Below the pieces are notes generated by a model. It saw only the letters and a list, made by a program, of their open reading frames with translations. It was not told the DNA's origin and did no database searches. Below are positions 14,596-23,134 of a stretch of DNA of 54,383 nucleotides, piece by piece (position 1 is the first letter of the stretch; the number at the start of each line of letters is the position of its first letter). The DNA comes from Streptomyces wedmorensis (GTDB lineage: Bacteria; Actinomycetota; Actinomycetes; Streptomycetales; Streptomycetaceae), in contig NZ_JNWK01000048.1 of the NCBI RefSeq assembly GCF_000716445.1, positions 1 through 54,383 on the forward strand. The letters are read 5' to 3'. Made by a program: the position numbers and the translations under genes.

Positions 14596-15864
14596 CTAGC
14601 CGAAGAAGTTCCGTACGTGCTCCAGACCCTCGACCAGGGCGTCGACCTCGGCCGGGGTGGAGTACAGATAGAACGACGCCCGCGTGGTCGCAGGAATTCC
14701 GTACCGCAGGCAGACCGGCCGCGCGCAGTGGTGACCGACCCGGACCGCGATGCCCTGCTCGTCGAGGACCTGGCCCACGTCGTGCGGGTGGATGTCGCCC
14801 AGCGTGAAGGAGATCGCCGCGCCGCGGTCCTCGGCCGTGGTGGGGCCGATGATCCGCAGGTCCGGGACCTCCTGGAGGCGCCGGACGGCGTACTCGGTGA
14901 TCGCGTGCTCGTGGCGCGCGATGTTCTCCATGCCGATCGCCGACAGGTAGTCCACGGCCGCGCCGAGGCCGACGGCCTGGGCGATCGGGGGCGTACCCGC
15001 CTCGAACTTGTGCGGTGCCGGCGCGTACGTCGAGGAGTGCATCGAGACGGTCTCGATCATCTCGCCGCCGCCGAGGAAGGGCGGGAGGTCCTCCAGGAGC
15101 TCCTGCCGTCCCCACAGCACGCCGATGCCGGTCGGGCCGCACATCTTGTGGCCGGTGAAGGCCACGAAGTCGGCCTGGAGCGCCTGCACGTCCAGGACCA
15201 TGTGCGGGGCCGCCTGGGAGGCGTCGATGCAGACGAGCGCGCCGACCTCCTGGGCGCGGCGGATGATGGTCTCCACCGGGTTGATCGTGCCCAGCAGGTT
15301 CGAGACCAGCGTGAACGAGACGATCTTGGTCTTCTCGGTGATGACCTCTTCGATGTTCGAGAGGTCGAGACGGCCGTCGTCGGTGAGGCCGAACCACTTC
15401 AGCTTCGCGCCCGTGCGCTGCGAGAGCAGCTGCCACGGCACGATGTTGGAGTGGTGCTCCATCTCCGTGATGGCGATCTCGGTCTCGTGGTCCACGCGGT
15501 AGGGCTCGTCGGCCCAGCCCAGCATGTTGGCCACGAGGTTGAGCGACTCCGAGGCGTTCTTGGTGAAGATCACCTCGTCGCGGCTCGGCGCGTTGATGAA
15601 CGCCGCGACCTTGTCACGGGCGCCTTCGTACAGCGCCGTCGCCTCCTCGGCGACCGTGTAGACGCCGCGGTGGACGTTGGCGTTGTGACGCTCGTAGTAC
15701 GTGTTGAGCGCGTCGAGGACCTGCCGCGGCTTCTGCGAGGTCGCCGCGGAGTCGAGGTACACGATCTTCTTGCCGTCGTGGACCACGCGATCCAGGAGCG
15801 GGAAGTCCTTGCGGATCGCCTCGGTGTCGAGGAGGCCGGAGAGCCCCAGATGGGCAGAAGTCAC
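14596..15864 (-). CDS. sufS: SufS cysteine desulfurase
   Basis: PLP enzyme, 422 residues, that converts cysteine to alanine and holds the sulfur as a persulfide for Fe-S cluster building. Seen: YLDSAATSQKPRQVLDAL near the N-terminus, EMEHHSN (His137 stacking on PLP), CIDASQAAPH, the PLP lysine Lys240 in VAFTGHKMCGPTG, and the catalytic Cys380 in RVGHHCARPVC. The RxGHHCA context is that of group II desulfurases (SufS rather than IscS). The ATG overlaps the sufC stop by 4 bases, so translation is coupled. Confidence 0.96.
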   Translation of the reverse strand: MTSAHLGLSGLLDTEAIRKDFPLLDRVVHDGKKIVYLDSAATSQKPRQVLDALNTYYERHNANVHRGVYTVAEEATALYEGARDKVAAFINAPSRDEVIFTKNASESLNLVANMLGWADEPYRVDHETEIAITEMEHHSNIVPWQLLSQRTGAKLKWFGLTDDGRLDLSNIEEVITEKTKIVSFTLVSNLLGTINPVETIIRRAQEVGALVCIDASQAAPHMVLDVQALQADFVAFTGHKMCGPTGIGVLWGRQELLEDLPPFLGGGEMIETVSMHSSTYAPAPHKFEAGTPPIAQAVGLGAAVDYLSAIGMENIARHEHAITEYAVRRLQEVPDLRIIGPTTAEDRGAAISFTLGDIHPHDVGQVLDEQGIAVRVGHHCARPVCLRYGIPATTRASFYLYSTPAEVDALVEGLEHVRNFFG

Positions 15865-16625
15865 GCGGACGCGCCACCCTTCACGTACTTGTCGTAGCCC
15901 TCGTTCTCCAGCTGGTCGGCGAGCTCGGCGCCGCCGGACTCGGCGATGCGGCCGTTCGCGAAGACGTGCACGAAGTCGGGCTTGATGTAGCGCAGGATGC
16001 GCGTGTAGTGGGTGATCAGCAGGGTGCCGACCTCGCCGGTCTCGCGGACGCGGTTGACGCCCTCGGAGACGATGCGGAGCGCGTCGACGTCCAGGCCGGA
16101 GTCGGTCTCGTCGAGGATCGCGATCCTCGGCTTGAGGAGCTCCAGCTGGAGGATCTCGTGGCGCTTCTTCTCACCGCCGGAGAAGCCCTCGTTGACGTTG
16201 CGCTCGGCGAAGGCCGGGTCCATCTGGAGCTGCTCCATGGCGGACTTGACCTCCTTCACCCAGGTGCGCAGCTTGGGGGCCTCGCCGCGGACGGCGGTGG
16301 CGGAGGTGCGCAGGAAGTTGGAGACCGAGACGCCGGGGACCTCGACCGGGTACTGCATGGCGAGGAAGACGCCGGCGCGGGCGCGCTCGTCGACCGACAT
16401 CTCCAGGACGTCCTCACCGTCGAGGGTGACGGTGCCGCCGGTGACCGTGTACTTCGGGTGGCCGGCGAGGGAGTACGCCAGGGTCGACTTGCCGGAGCCG
16501 TTGGGGCCCATGACGGCGTGGGTCTCGCCCTGCTTGATGGTCAGGTCGACGCCCTTGAGGATCTCGCGGGGGCCGTTCTCCGCCTCGACGGAGACGTGCA
16601 GGTCGTGGATTTCAAGCGTAGCCAT
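15861..16625 (-). CDS. sufC: SufC Fe-S assembly ATPase
   Basis: A 254-residue ABC-type ATPase of the cytosolic SufBCD scaffold complex; ATP binding by SufC opens the SufB-SufD dimer for cluster assembly. Seen: Walker A GPNGSGKST (40-48), the signature FSGGEKKRHEILQ (148 onward), and Walker B with the Suf-specific IAILDETDSGLDVDALR. The ETDSGLD form separates SufC from transport ATPases. I start at the ATG at 16625, where MATLEIHDLHV begins; the longer upstream frame is the antisense tail of the Rieske gene region. Confidence 0.96.
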   Translation of the reverse strand: MATLEIHDLHVSVEAENGPREILKGVDLTIKQGETHAVMGPNGSGKSTLAYSLAGHPKYTVTGGTVTLDGEDVLEMSVDERARAGVFLAMQYPVEVPGVSVSNFLRTSATAVRGEAPKLRTWVKEVKSAMEQLQMDPAFAERNVNEGFSGGEKKRHEILQLELLKPRIAILDETDSGLDVDALRIVSEGVNRVRETGEVGTLLITHYTRILRYIKPDFVHVFANGRIAESGGAELADQLENEGYDKYVKGGASA

Positions 16626-16632
16626 GGGTGAC

Positions 16633-16950
16633 TCAGGACTCCTGGGTGACGGAGACGAGCACATCGTCCCCTTCGATCTGTACGGGGTATACGGGGACGG
16701 GGCGCGTCGCGGGAAGGCCGGAGGGCTTGCCCGTGCGCAGGTCGAAGCTGGAGCCGTGCAGCCAGCACTCGATGGCGCAGTCCTCGACCTCGCCCTCCGA
16801 GAGGGAGACGTTCGCGTGCGAGCAGATGTCGTTGATCGCGAACACTTCGCCCTCGGTGTGCACGAGGGAGATCGGCGTGCCGTCGACCTCGACCCGCTTG
16901 GGGGTGTCGGCCTCGAGCTCGCTCAGCGCGCAGACTCGTACGAAGGCCAT
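16633..16950 (-). CDS. Rieske-type [2Fe-2S] ferredoxin within the suf operon
   Basis: A 105-residue stand-alone Rieske protein. The two cluster-binding boxes are CSHANVSL (Cys-x-His) and CWLHGSSFD (Cys-x-x-His), preceded by EVFAINDICSHA and followed by TGKPSGLPATRPVPVYPV, as in dioxygenase ferredoxins and the NirD small subunit. Its ATG overlaps the sufD stop by one base (TGATG), and sufC follows after 7 bp, so it is a true operon member. Inference: it supplies electrons, or serves as a client or reporter for Fe-S assembly. Annotation as a catabolic dioxygenase subunit would be misleading here. Confidence 0.92.
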   Translation of the reverse strand: MAFVRVCALSELEADTPKRVEVDGTPISLVHTEGEVFAINDICSHANVSLSEGEVEDCAIECWLHGSSFDLRTGKPSGLPATRPVPVYPVQIEGDDVLVSVTQES

Positions 16951-18131
16951 CAGACGGAGGCCTCCAGCTCGGCCTCGATCTTGGCGATCAGGCGCTCCTG
17001 GACGTCCGGCAGACCGATCTGCTGGACCAGCTCGGCGAAGAAGCCGCGGACGACGAGGCGGCGGGCCTCGGCCTCCGGGATGCCGCGGGCCATCAGGTAG
17101 AAGAGCTGCTCGTCGTCGAAGCGGCCGGTGGCCGAGGCGTGACCGGCGCCGGCGATCTCGCCGGTCTCGATCTCCAGGTTCGGCACGGAGTCGACCCGGG
17201 CGCCGTCCGTGAGGACCAGGTTCCGGTTGAGCTCGTACGTGTCGGTGCCCTCGGCGGCGGCCTGGATGAGCACGTCGCCGATCCACACGGCGTGCGCGTC
17301 CTGGCCCTGCAGCGCGCCCTTGTAGGCCACGTTGGACTTGCAGTGCGGGGTGTTGTGGTCGACCAGGAGGCGGTGCTCCTGGTGCTGCCCCGCGTCGGTG
17401 AAGTAGAGGCCGAAGAGCTCGGCCTCGCCGCCCGGAGCCGCGTAGGAGACGCGCGGGTGGATGCGGACGACGTCGCCGCCGAAGGTGACGACGACCGACT
17501 TGAAGGAGGCGTCGCGGCCGACCAGCGCGTTGTGCTGGGCGACGTGGACCGCGTTCTCGTCCCAGTCCTGGACGGAGACGACGGTCAGCTTGGCGCCGTC
17601 GCCGAGGACGTAGTCCACGTTGGCGGCGAGCACGGCGTCACCGGTGTGGTCGATGACCACGACGGCCTCGGCGAAGGCGCCGAGCTCGATCACCTGGTGG
17701 CCGAAGGCGACCCCGCCGACGCCGTGCACCGAGATGCGGATCGGCTCGGTGAGGACGGCCTCCTTGGCGACGGTGACGACCGAGGCCTTCTCGAAGGACG
17801 TGTACGCCTGGGCGGCGACGCGGTCGACGGGCGTGCCGGCCTTGCCGAGCCGCTGGTCGTCGCGGCCGACGGTCTCCACGGTGACGCCCTCGGGGGCCTC
17901 GATCTCGACCTTGACGCCCTCGCCGGAGGCGATCGCCGTGCCGTCGTGGAGGCCGCGCAGACGCGCCAGCGGCGTGAACCGCCACTCCTCTTCACGGCCG
18001 TGCGGGACGGGGAAGTCCGCGACGTCGAAGGACGGGGGCGCGCTCATGCGCGTGGCGACGGTGGACTCTGCGGCCACCGCGATCGAGCCCGCGGTGGTGG
18101 AACCCGCCGGGATGTTCTGAGCCTCAGCCAT
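16950..18131 (-). CDS. sufD: SufD Fe-S scaffold subunit
   Basis: A 393-residue partner of SufB in the SufBC2D scaffold; the beta-helix core and C-terminal helical region are typical. Seen: DFPVPHGREEEWRFTPLARLRGL near the N-terminus, central beta-helix strands, HKSN-like HCKSNVAYKGAL, LEIETGEIAGAGHASATGRFDDEQLFYLMARGI and the C-terminal EAEARRLVVRGFF. These last motifs carry the conserved SufD histidine (AGHASATG). The first 30 residues are low-complexity Ala/Thr-rich and probably disordered. sufB ends 62 bp upstream, the only notable gap inside the operon. Confidence 0.95.
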   Translation of the reverse strand: MAEAQNIPAGSTTAGSIAVAAESTVATRMSAPPSFDVADFPVPHGREEEWRFTPLARLRGLHDGTAIASGEGVKVEIEAPEGVTVETVGRDDQRLGKAGTPVDRVAAQAYTSFEKASVVTVAKEAVLTEPIRISVHGVGGVAFGHQVIELGAFAEAVVVIDHTGDAVLAANVDYVLGDGAKLTVVSVQDWDENAVHVAQHNALVGRDASFKSVVVTFGGDVVRIHPRVSYAAPGGEAELFGLYFTDAGQHQEHRLLVDHNTPHCKSNVAYKGALQGQDAHAVWIGDVLIQAAAEGTDTYELNRNLVLTDGARVDSVPNLEIETGEIAGAGHASATGRFDDEQLFYLMARGIPEAEARRLVVRGFFAELVQQIGLPDVQERLIAKIEAELEASV

Positions 18132-18192
18132 GGCTGTCGTGTTGCTCTCTTCCTGCGTACGTGTGAGTCGGTCGCTGCGGGTGCGGTGGCTC

Positions 18193-19608
18193 TTAGCCGA
18201 CCGCGCCTTCCATCTGCAGCTCGATCAGCCGGTTGAGCTCCAGGGCGTACTCCATCGGCAGCTCCTTGGCGATGGGCTCGACGAAGCCTCGAACGATCAT
18301 CGCCATCGCCTCGAACTCGGTGAGGCCGCGGCTCATGAGGTAGAAGAGCTGGTCCTCGGAGACCTTGGAGACGGTGGCCTCGTGGCCCATGGAGACGTCG
18401 TCCTCGCGCACGTCCACGTAGGGGTACGTGTCGGAGCGGGAGATCGTGTCGACGAGCAGCGCGTCGCAGAGCACGTTCGACTTGGAGCCGGGGGCGCCCT
18501 CGCCGATCTCGATGAGACCGCGGTAGGAGGTGCGGCCGCCGCCTCGCGCCACCGACTTGGAGACGATGTTGGAGGAGGTGTTCGGGGCCATGTGGACCAT
18601 CTTGGCGCCGGCGTCCTGGTGCTGGCCCTCGCCCGCGAAGGCGATGGACAGGGTCTCGCCCTTGGCGTGCTCGCCCATGAGGTAGACGGCCGGGTACTTC
18701 ATGGTGACCTTGGAGCCGATGTTGCCGTCGACCCACTCCATGGTGGCGCCCTCGTAGGCGACGGCGCGCTTGGTCACCAGGTTGTAGACGTTGTTCGACC
18801 AGTTCTGGATGGTCGTGTAGCGGCAGCGGCCGCCCTTCTTGACGATGATCTCGACGACCGCGGAGTGCAGCGAGTCCGAGGAGTAGATCGGGGCGGTGCA
18901 GCCCTCGACGTAGTGGACGTAGGCGTCCTCGTCGACGATGATCAGCGTCCGCTCGAACTGGCCCATGTTCTCCGTGTTGATGCGGAAGTAGGCCTGGAGC
19001 GGGATCTCGACGTGCACGCCCTTCGGCACGTAGATGAAGGAGCCGCCGGACCACACGGCCGTGTTCAGCGAGGCGAACTTGTTGTCGCCGACCGGGATGA
19101 CGGTGCCGAAGTACTCGCGGAAGAGCTCCTCGTGCTCCTTCAGCGCGGTGTCGGTGTCGACGAAGATGACGCCCTGCTCCTCCAGGTCCTCGCGGATCTG
19201 GTGGTAGACGACCTCGGACTCGTACTGGGCGGCGACACCGGCGACGAGGCGCTGCTTCTCCGCCTCGGGGATGCCGAGCTTGTCGTACGTGTTCTTGATG
19301 TCCTCCGGCAGGTCCTCCCAGGACTCGGCCTGCTTCTCGGTGGACCGCACGAAGTACTTGATGTTGTCGAAGTCGATGCCGGAGAGGTCGGAGCCCCAGG
19401 TCGGCATGGGCTTCTTGTCGAAGAGCCGCAGACCCTTGAGACGCAGCTTCAGCATCCACTCGGGCTCGTTCTTCTTCGAGGAGATGTCGCGGACGACGTC
19501 CTCGTTCAGACCGCGCTTGGCGGTGGCACCGGCGGCGTCGGAGTCGGCCCAGCCGTACTCGTACCGACCCAGGCCCTCGAGCTCGGGGTGGCTGATCTCG
19601 GTGGTCAT
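18193..19608 (-). CDS. sufB: SufB Fe-S scaffold subunit
   Basis: A 471-residue main scaffold protein on which new Fe-S clusters form. Seen: [91 protein letters not shown] (containing the conserved cysteine of EGCTAP), [25 protein letters not shown] and [21 protein letters not shown]. No intein interrupts it, unlike some mycobacterial SufB. The ATG at 19608 overlaps the sufR stop by 4 bases (ATGA), so regulator and scaffold are translated as a coupled pair. Confidence 0.97.
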   Translation of the reverse strand: MTTEISHPELEGLGRYEYGWADSDAAGATAKRGLNEDVVRDISSKKNEPEWMLKLRLKGLRLFDKKPMPTWGSDLSGIDFDNIKYFVRSTEKQAESWEDLPEDIKNTYDKLGIPEAEKQRLVAGVAAQYESEVVYHQIREDLEEQGVIFVDTDTALKEHEELFREYFGTVIPVGDNKFASLNTAVWSGGSFIYVPKGVHVEIPLQAYFRINTENMGQFERTLIIVDEDAYVHYVEGCTAPIYSSDSLHSAVVEIIVKKGGRCRYTTIQNWSNNVYNLVTKRAVAYEGATMEWVDGNIGSKVTMKYPAVYLMGEHAKGETLSIAFAGEGQHQDAGAKMVHMAPNTSSNIVSKSVARGGGRTSYRGLIEIGEGAPGSKSNVLCDALLVDTISRSDTYPYVDVREDDVSMGHEATVSKVSEDQLFYLMSRGLTEFEAMAMIVRGFVEPIAKELPMEYALELNRLIELQMEGAVG

Positions 19609-20330
19609 GCGGGGTTCCTCCCGGCCGTACTGACAGATGCTGATGAACTGGTCTGTGGGGCGCCGTGCGGGATGAACGTGGTGCAGACGCCGTCACCATG
19701 CGCGATGGTGGCCAGACGCTGGACGTGCGTTCCCAGGAGGCGGGAGAAGAACTCCGTCTCCGCCTCGCACAGCTGTGGATACTGCTCGGCGACGTGGGCG
19801 ACCGGGCAGTGGTGCTGGCAGAGCTGCTCGCCGACCGGCGCGTTCCGCGCAGTGGCAGCGTACCCGTCCGCCGTCAGGACCTTGGCCAGCGCCTCGGTCC
19901 GCTGCGCCGGCTCGGCCGACTCGACGGCCTCGCGGTACGCGCCCGCCTGGGCCTCGATCCGGTCGCGGGCGAAGGCGGCGACGGCCGCCTCTCCGCCGGC
20001 GTTCCGCTCGATCCAGCGGAGCGCCTCGACGGCGAGGGAGTCGTACGACTGGTCGAAGGCGTCCCGGCCGCCGTCGGTCAGCGCGAAGACCTTCGCCGGG
20101 CGGCCGCGGGCGCGGGTGCCGTAGACGCGCTTCTCGCGCGCCTCGACGACCTTCTCCGCGACCAGCGAGTCGAGGTGGCGGCGGACGGCGGCCTGCGTGA
20201 GGCGGAGCCGTTCGGCCAGGTCGGCGACGGTCGACGGCCCGTGGTCCAGGATCGACCGCGCGACCCGGTTGCGCGTCGAACGCTCACGGGTCGCGAGTTC
20301 CTCCACCGGAGCCGCGCCAACGTTTTTCAC
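19605..20330 (-). CDS. sufR: SufR-type Fe-S-sensing repressor of the suf operon
   Basis: A 241-residue winged-helix regulator, first gene of the operon. DNA-binding part: [43 protein letters not shown], with wing [20 protein letters not shown] (residues 16-90). The C-terminal sensor holds Cys171, Cys175, Cys188 and Cys216 in [22 protein letters not shown] and GDGVCTTF, matching the cluster-binding region of SufR proteins. Family knowledge: holo-SufR represses suf, and apo-SufR releases it when clusters are short. The start is GTG 20330 with no ribosome site. A -10 (AACAAT) ends 6 nt upstream, so the mRNA is probably leaderless. Confidence 0.93.
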   Translation of the reverse strand: MKNVGAAPVEELATRERSTRNRVARSILDHGPSTVADLAERLRLTQAAVRRHLDSLVAEKVVEAREKRVYGTRARGRPAKVFALTDGGRDAFDQSYDSLAVEALRWIERNAGGEAAVAAFARDRIEAQAGAYREAVESAEPAQRTEALAKVLTADGYAATARNAPVGEQLCQHHCPVAHVAEQYPQLCEAETEFFSRLLGTHVQRLATIAHGDGVCTTFIPHGAPQTSSSASVSTAGRNPA

Positions 20331-20366
20331 AACGCCATTGTTGCGTAATTAATCGGCGAGTGACAA
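20330..20366 (-). promoter_or_regulatory. suf operon promoter with SufR-type operator CAAC-N6-GTTG
   Basis: On the minus strand TTGTCA (20366-20361), an 18-bp spacer and AACAAT (20342-20337) form a good promoter, 6 nt before the sufR GTG. The inverted repeat CAAC-GCCATT-GTTG occupies 20330-20343, covering the -10 and the first base of the start codon. CAAC-N6-GTTG is the site reported for cyanobacterial SufR, so this is a strong candidate operator for the gene it precedes. Confidence 0.7.
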
Positions 20367-20401
20367 GCGCCGCAGGATTCGGCGGCGGTGCCGTACATCA
20401 C

Positions 20402-20420
20402 TCAGGTAAGGCTTACCTGA
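20402..20420. promoter_or_regulatory. Iron box (DtxR/IdeR/DmdR-type operator)
   Basis: TCAGGTAAG-G-CTTACCTGA is a perfect 9+1+9 palindrome. It closely matches the 19-bp DtxR/IdeR consensus (TTAGGTTAG-G-CTAACCTAA); its core AGGTAAGGCTTACCT has the essential features. It lies between the DUF72 stop and sufR, its near edge 36 bp upstream of the predicted sufR -35. It may control a second suf promoter or an unseen transcript. Iron control of suf is inferred. Confidence 0.72.
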
Positions 20421-20433
20421 CCTGCGGAAACGA

Positions 20434-21243
20434 TCATTCGTGGGATGAATCACGGCCGCCCCGACCAGCGGTTTCCCAGCCGTCCGCCGGCTCGGCCGGC
20501 AGGGCCACCGTCCGGCCCGCCTCGCTCATCAGACGGCGGAAGGAGGCCGCGTCGCGGACCGCCTCGACGCCCGGATCGTTGTTGAAGTAGACGTACGCGT
20601 CGGCCCCCTCCGGCCAGCTCCCGGCGATCCGCCCGGCCCACCCCTCCAGCGCCCGGCGGCCGTACGCGGGCCAGGGCCGGGCCCGGCCCTCGTGCAGCCG
20701 CAGATAGCCCCAGTCCGCCGTCCGCCACAGCGGCGTCACCGGCCTCGACCGCCGGTCCGCCCAGCAGAGCGCGGCACCCCTCTCCACCAGCACCGCCTCG
20801 GTCCGGTCCGTCCACCACGAGGCGTGCCGGGGCTCGACGGCGACCCGCACCCCCGCCGGGAAACAGGCGAGGACCGCGTCGAGCAGCCCCGGGTCGGCCC
20901 GCAGCGACGGCGGGAACTGGAGCAGGACCGGCCCGAGCCGGTCCCCGAGCGCCTCCGCCCGCCCCGTCAGCTGCGCCACCAGCTCCTCCGGCTCCCGCAG
21001 CCGCTCGACGTGCGTCAACCGGCGGTTCGCCTTGACCGCCATGACGAAGCCCTCGGGCGTCCGCTTCCGCCAGGTGGCGAAGGTGTCCCGCTCGGGCAGC
21101 CCGTAGAAGACGCTGTTGTTCTCCACGGTGGCGAACCGGCGCGTGTACTCCTCCAGCCAGAGCCGCTGCGGCACACCCTCGGGATAGAACGTCCCCCGCC
21201 AGTCCTTGTACTGCCACCCCGAAGTGCCCACGAAGACCGTCAT
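20434..21243 (-). CDS. DUF72-family protein
   Basis: A 269-residue DUF72 (YecE-like) protein with a TIM-barrel-like fold and unknown activity. Family landmarks: the start VFVGTSGWQYKDWRGTFYPEG, the motif FATVENNSVFYGLPERDTFATW, FVMAVKANRRLTHVERL, LGPVLLQFPPSLRADPGLL, VRVAVEPRHASWW, then WGYLRLHEGR and the end VYFNNDPGVEAVRDA. All are present, so the gene looks intact. It is transcribed toward the suf operon; the iron box lies just beyond its stop. The ATG at 21243 starts exactly at the family N-terminus. Confidence 0.88.
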   Translation of the reverse strand: MTVFVGTSGWQYKDWRGTFYPEGVPQRLWLEEYTRRFATVENNSVFYGLPERDTFATWRKRTPEGFVMAVKANRRLTHVERLREPEELVAQLTGRAEALGDRLGPVLLQFPPSLRADPGLLDAVLACFPAGVRVAVEPRHASWWTDRTEAVLVERGAALCWADRRSRPVTPLWRTADWGYLRLHEGRARPWPAYGRRALEGWAGRIAGSWPEGADAYVYFNNDPGVEAVRDAASFRRLMSEAGRTVALPAEPADGWETAGRGGRDSSHE

Positions 21244-21336
21244 ACGGAGCCGCTGCCCCGTCCGCGGCCGCTCATCCGGCACCGCCCGGCCCCGCCCCGG
21301 GCCGGGGGCGCGGCCCGGGGCGTACCGGCGGGTCCT

Positions 21337-21342
21337 TAGACT
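21337..21342 (+). promoter_or_regulatory. -10 element of the ABC exporter operon (leaderless)
   Basis: TAGACT ends 7 nt before the ATG at 21350, and no ribosome-binding site lies between. No convincing -35 is visible in the GC-rich upstream sequence. Confidence 0.5.
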
Positions 21343-21349
21343 TCCCGGC

Positions 21350-22300
21350 ATGCACGGGAAGCCCGCACCGAGTGAATCCGCCGACACCGCCGTCCGCGTC
21401 CGCGGCCTGGTCAAGCGGTACGGCGCCAAGACCGCCGTCGACGGCCTCGACCTCGACGTGCGCACGGGCACCGTCACCGCCGTCCTCGGCCCCAACGGGG
21501 CCGGCAAGACCACCACCGTCGAGACCTGTGAGGGATACCGCAGGCCCGACGGCGGCACCGTCCGCGTCCTCGGCCTCGACCCGGTCGCCGACGCGGCCGC
21601 CCTGCGCCCCAGGATCGGCGTGATGCTCCAGTCGGGCGGCGTCTACTCAGGCGCCCGCGCCGACGAGATGCTCCGCCACATGGCGAAGCTCCACGCCCAC
21701 CCCCTGGACGTCGACGCCCTGATCGAGCGCCTCGGCCTCGGCTCCTGCGGCCGTACGACCTACCGGCGCCTCTCCGGCGGCCAGCAGCAGCGCCTCGCGC
21801 TCGCCATGGCCGTCGTCGGCCGCCCCGAGCTGGTCTTCCTCGACGAACCGACCGCCGGGCTCGATCCGCAGGCCCGGCGCGCCACCTGGGAGCTGGTCCG
21901 CGAGCTGCGCGCCGACGGCGTGACCGTGGTCCTCACCACCCACTTCATGCAGGAGGCCGAGGAACTCGCCGACGACGTCGCCATCGTCGACGCCGGCCGG
22001 GTCGCGGCCCAGGGCAGCCCCGAGCAGCTGTGCCGCGGCGGCGCCGAGAACACCCTGCGCTTCACCGGCCGCCCCGGGCTCGACCTCGGCTCGCTCCTCA
22101 AGGCCCTGCCGGACGGCACCGCAGCCGCGGAGCCCCTCCCCGGCACCTACCGGATCACCGGCGACGTCGACCCCCAGCTGCTCGCCACGGTCACCAGCTG
22201 GTGCGCCCAGCACGGCGTCATGCCCGGCGGCATCTCCGTCGAGCGCCACACCCTCGAGGACGTCTTCCTCGAACTGACTGGCAAGGAGCTGCGGTCGTGA
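21350..22300 (+). CDS. ABC exporter ATP-binding protein
   Basis: A 316-residue ABC ATPase of the drug/antibiotic-export (DrrA/CcmA) group, coupling ATP hydrolysis to the membrane partner encoded next. Seen: VRVRGLVKRYGAKTAVDGLDLDV, Walker A GPNGAGKTTT, Q-loop MLQSGGVYSG, signature LSGGQQQRLALAMAVV, Walker B LVFLDEPTAGLD, H-loop TTHFMQEAEELADDVAIVDAGR. The long C-terminal extension (LRFTGRPGLDLGSLL, then ISVERHTLEDVFLELTGKELRS) is typical of DrrA-type proteins. The stop overlaps the permease start by 4 bases (GTGA). Its position upstream of ctaA recalls the heme-related exporters often found there, but the substrate is unknown. Confidence 0.92.
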   Translation: MHGKPAPSESADTAVRVRGLVKRYGAKTAVDGLDLDVRTGTVTAVLGPNGAGKTTTVETCEGYRRPDGGTVRVLGLDPVADAAALRPRIGVMLQSGGVYSGARADEMLRHMAKLHAHPLDVDALIERLGLGSCGRTTYRRLSGGQQQRLALAMAVVGRPELVFLDEPTAGLDPQARRATWELVRELRADGVTVVLTTHFMQEAEELADDVAIVDAGRVAAQGSPEQLCRGGAENTLRFTGRPGLDLGSLLKALPDGTAAAEPLPGTYRITGDVDPQLLATVTSWCAQHGVMPGGISVERHTLEDVFLELTGKELRS

Positions 22301-23061
22301 GCACCGGTACCTACTCCCCCAAGCCGGGGGCCGCCCCCGTCGGGCGGATGATCGCCGCGCAGACCTCCCTGGAGACCAGGATGCTGCTGCGCAACGGCGA
22401 GCAGCTGCTGCTGACCGTGATCATCCCCTCGCTGCTCCTGGTGCTCTTCTCGACCGTCGACATCGTCGACACCGGCTCCGACGAGGCCGTCGACTTCCTC
22501 GCCCCCGGCGTCCTCGCGCTCGCGGTGCTGTCGACCGCGTTCACCGGCCAGGCGATCGCCACCGGCTTCGAGCGGCGGTACGGGGTGCTCAAGCGGCTCG
22601 GCGCCTCACCGCTCCCCCGCTGGGCGCTGATGACCGCCAAGACGCTCGCCGTCCTCGTCACCGAGGTGCTCCAGGTCGCGCTCCTCACCGCGATCGCCCT
22701 GGCGCTGGGCTGGTCGCCGCACGGGAACCCCCTGTCGGTCCTGCTGCTCCTGCTCCTGGGCACGGCTGCCTTCTCGGGCCTCGGCCTGCTGATGGCGGGC
22801 ACGCTCAAGGCGGAGGCGACGCTGGCCGCCGCCAACCTGGTCTTCCTGCTGCTCCTGGTGGGCGGCGGGGTCATCGTGCCGCTGGACAGGTTCGGCGCCG
22901 CGGGCGACGTGCTCGCGCTGCTCCCGATCTCCGCGCTCTCGGACGGTCTGCGCGACGTCCTCCAGCACGGGGCCTCGATGCCGTGGGGCGACGCGCTGAT
23001 CCTGGCCGTCTGGGGGGTCCTGGGCCTCGGCGCGGCGGCGAGGTTCTTCCGCTGGGAGTAA
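22297..23061 (+). CDS. ABC-2 type exporter permease
   Basis: A 254-residue membrane partner of the preceding ATPase, with about six transmembrane helices (for example LLLTVIIPSLLLVLFSTVD, LAPGVLALAVLSTAFTGQAIA, VLLLLLLGTAAFSGLGLLMAGTL). It has the ABC-2 motif FERRYGVLKRLGASPLPRWALMTAKTLAV between helices 2 and 3. The C-terminal DVLALLPISALSDGLRDVL is characteristic of DrrB-like exporters. It starts at GTG 22297, which overlaps the ATPase stop and is preceded by AAGGAG. Together the two genes form a complete half-size exporter; the substrate is not evident. Confidence 0.9.
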   Translation: MSTGTYSPKPGAAPVGRMIAAQTSLETRMLLRNGEQLLLTVIIPSLLLVLFSTVDIVDTGSDEAVDFLAPGVLALAVLSTAFTGQAIATGFERRYGVLKRLGASPLPRWALMTAKTLAVLVTEVLQVALLTAIALALGWSPHGNPLSVLLLLLLGTAAFSGLGLLMAGTLKAEATLAAANLVFLLLLVGGGVIVPLDRFGAAGDVLALLPISALSDGLRDVLQHGASMPWGDALILAVWGVLGLGAAARFFRWE

Positions 23062-23121
23062 CCGTAAGGTTCCGTTCCGCCATATACGCCCCCCTCGTGA
23101 AAGCGCGCACAAGCGCCGCCC

Positions 23122-23127
23122 TACGAT
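23122..23127 (+). promoter_or_regulatory. -10 element of ctaA (leaderless)
   Basis: TACGAT ends 7 nt before the GTG start at 23135. GTGAAA (23097-23102), 19 bp upstream, is a possible weak -35. The 73-bp gap from the permease gene thus holds a separate promoter. Confidence 0.5.
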
Positions 23128-23134
23128 AGGGCCC

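Noticed and set aside
20360..20590. 76-codon plus-strand frame containing the iron box
   Set aside because: It runs antisense into the DUF72 gene and shows no start signal or coding character.
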